Source of the DNA: Streptomyces sp. Q6
GTDB lineage: Bacteria; Actinomycetota; Actinomycetes; Streptomycetales; Streptomycetaceae
Direction of reading: 5' to 3'
NCBI RefSeq assembly: GCF_036967205.1
Contig: NZ_CP146022.1
Location: 4,960,001-5,024,000, forward strand
Length of the DNA: 64,000 nucleotides
Positions 63,865 through 64,000 of this stretch are shown here, piece after piece. Each line of letters opens with the position of its first letter. The first letter of the stretch is position 1. The notes beneath the pieces were generated by a model. The model had not been told where the DNA came from. It ran no database searches and worked only from the letters and a program-made list of their open reading frames with translations. The position numbers and the translations under genes were made by a program.

Positions 63865-63877
63865 AGCCTGTCCGAGC

Positions 63878-64000
63878 TCATGCCTGGCGGGTCGGGAGGG
63901 CGATCACCTGGCGCAGGTTCACGTGCCGGGGGCGGCTCGTCGTGTACGCGATGAGGTCCGCGATGTCGTGCGACGTGAGGCCGATGAGCGCCTCGAACAT
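63878..64000 (-). CDS. Short-chain dehydrogenase/reductase, C-terminal end
   Basis: The last 40 codons of a minus-strand gene read MFEALIGLTSHDIADLIAYT and TSRPRHVNLRQVIALPTRQA before TGA at 63878-63880. The LT...DIA...I.Y..SRP.HVN pattern is the typical C-terminus of YdfG-like SDR oxidoreductases. The rest lies beyond the window. Confidence 0.75.
   Translation of the reverse strand: MFEALIGLTSHDIADLIAYTTSRPRHVNLRQVIALPTRQA

Overview
The window is a high-GC actinobacterial chromosome segment, almost certainly Streptomyces. GC-rich third codon positions dominate, TTA codons are nearly absent, and many starts are GTG or translationally coupled ATGA overlaps. The gene order mfd - mazG - P450 - two rpf genes - eno - divIC - DUF501 - ppx - ndh - cfa - ABC/FtsX pair - tRNA-Leu(UAA) - pobA - Bax1 - thiolase - CBS matches the conserved Streptomyces core as I remember it. 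The species is not determined.

Layout. 1-6.2 kb: LCP tail, a frameshifted coiled-coil protein, peptide deformylase, a kinase-like phosphotransferase, an acetyltransferase coupled to an IF-1 paralogue, and an acetate-type symporter with its DUF485 partner. 6.3-15.4 kb: MFS exporter, a MacB-type ABC/FtsX pair and mfd. 15.6-23.6 kb: a SalK-like protein, an HNH lipoprotein, a DUF4190/DUF4352 protein, a methylase-like gene with two frameshifts, and a Ser/Thr kinase plus TPR gene. 23.7-31.4 kb: secreted proteins, a frameshifted mazG, a 95-bp tandem repeat array, a P450, and two resuscitation-promoting factors, the second behind a probable c-di-AMP (ydaO-type) riboswitch. 31.7-38.5 kb: housekeeping genes eno, divIC, DUF501, ppx, ndh and cfa, separated by strong hairpin terminators. 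38.6-42.4 kb: a second ABC/FtsX pair and bldA, the tRNA for UUA codons. 42.5-52.3 kb: lipoprotein, membrane protein, pobA, Bax1, small proteins, thiolase, SGNH hydrolase and cystathionine beta-synthase. 52.3-54.3 kb: a solitary large serine recombinase that looks degenerate. 54.3-63.4 kb: an RpiR-type regulator, two uncharacterised proteins, a histidine-ammonia-lyase-like enzyme, a divergent betaine-type ABC transporter and an NCS1 permease.

The most interesting locus is 54.3-63.4 kb. The lyase-like protein keeps several histidine ammonia-lyase substrate residues but lacks the Ala-Ser-Gly triad that forms the MIO cofactor. It sits opposite a quaternary-ammonium-type ABC transporter. A MIO-less lyase beside a betaine importer fits uptake and trimethylamine elimination from ergothioneine or hercynine; this is inference. 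The membrane gene just downstream of the lyase carries the only in-frame TTA codon I found, so it may depend on bldA, which is in the same window.

A second pattern concerns sequence quality. Five reading-frame breaks (711, 20327, 20635, 22940 and 27175) would each be repaired by adding one base to a G or C run. This points to homopolymer under-calling in the assembly rather than to true pseudogenes.
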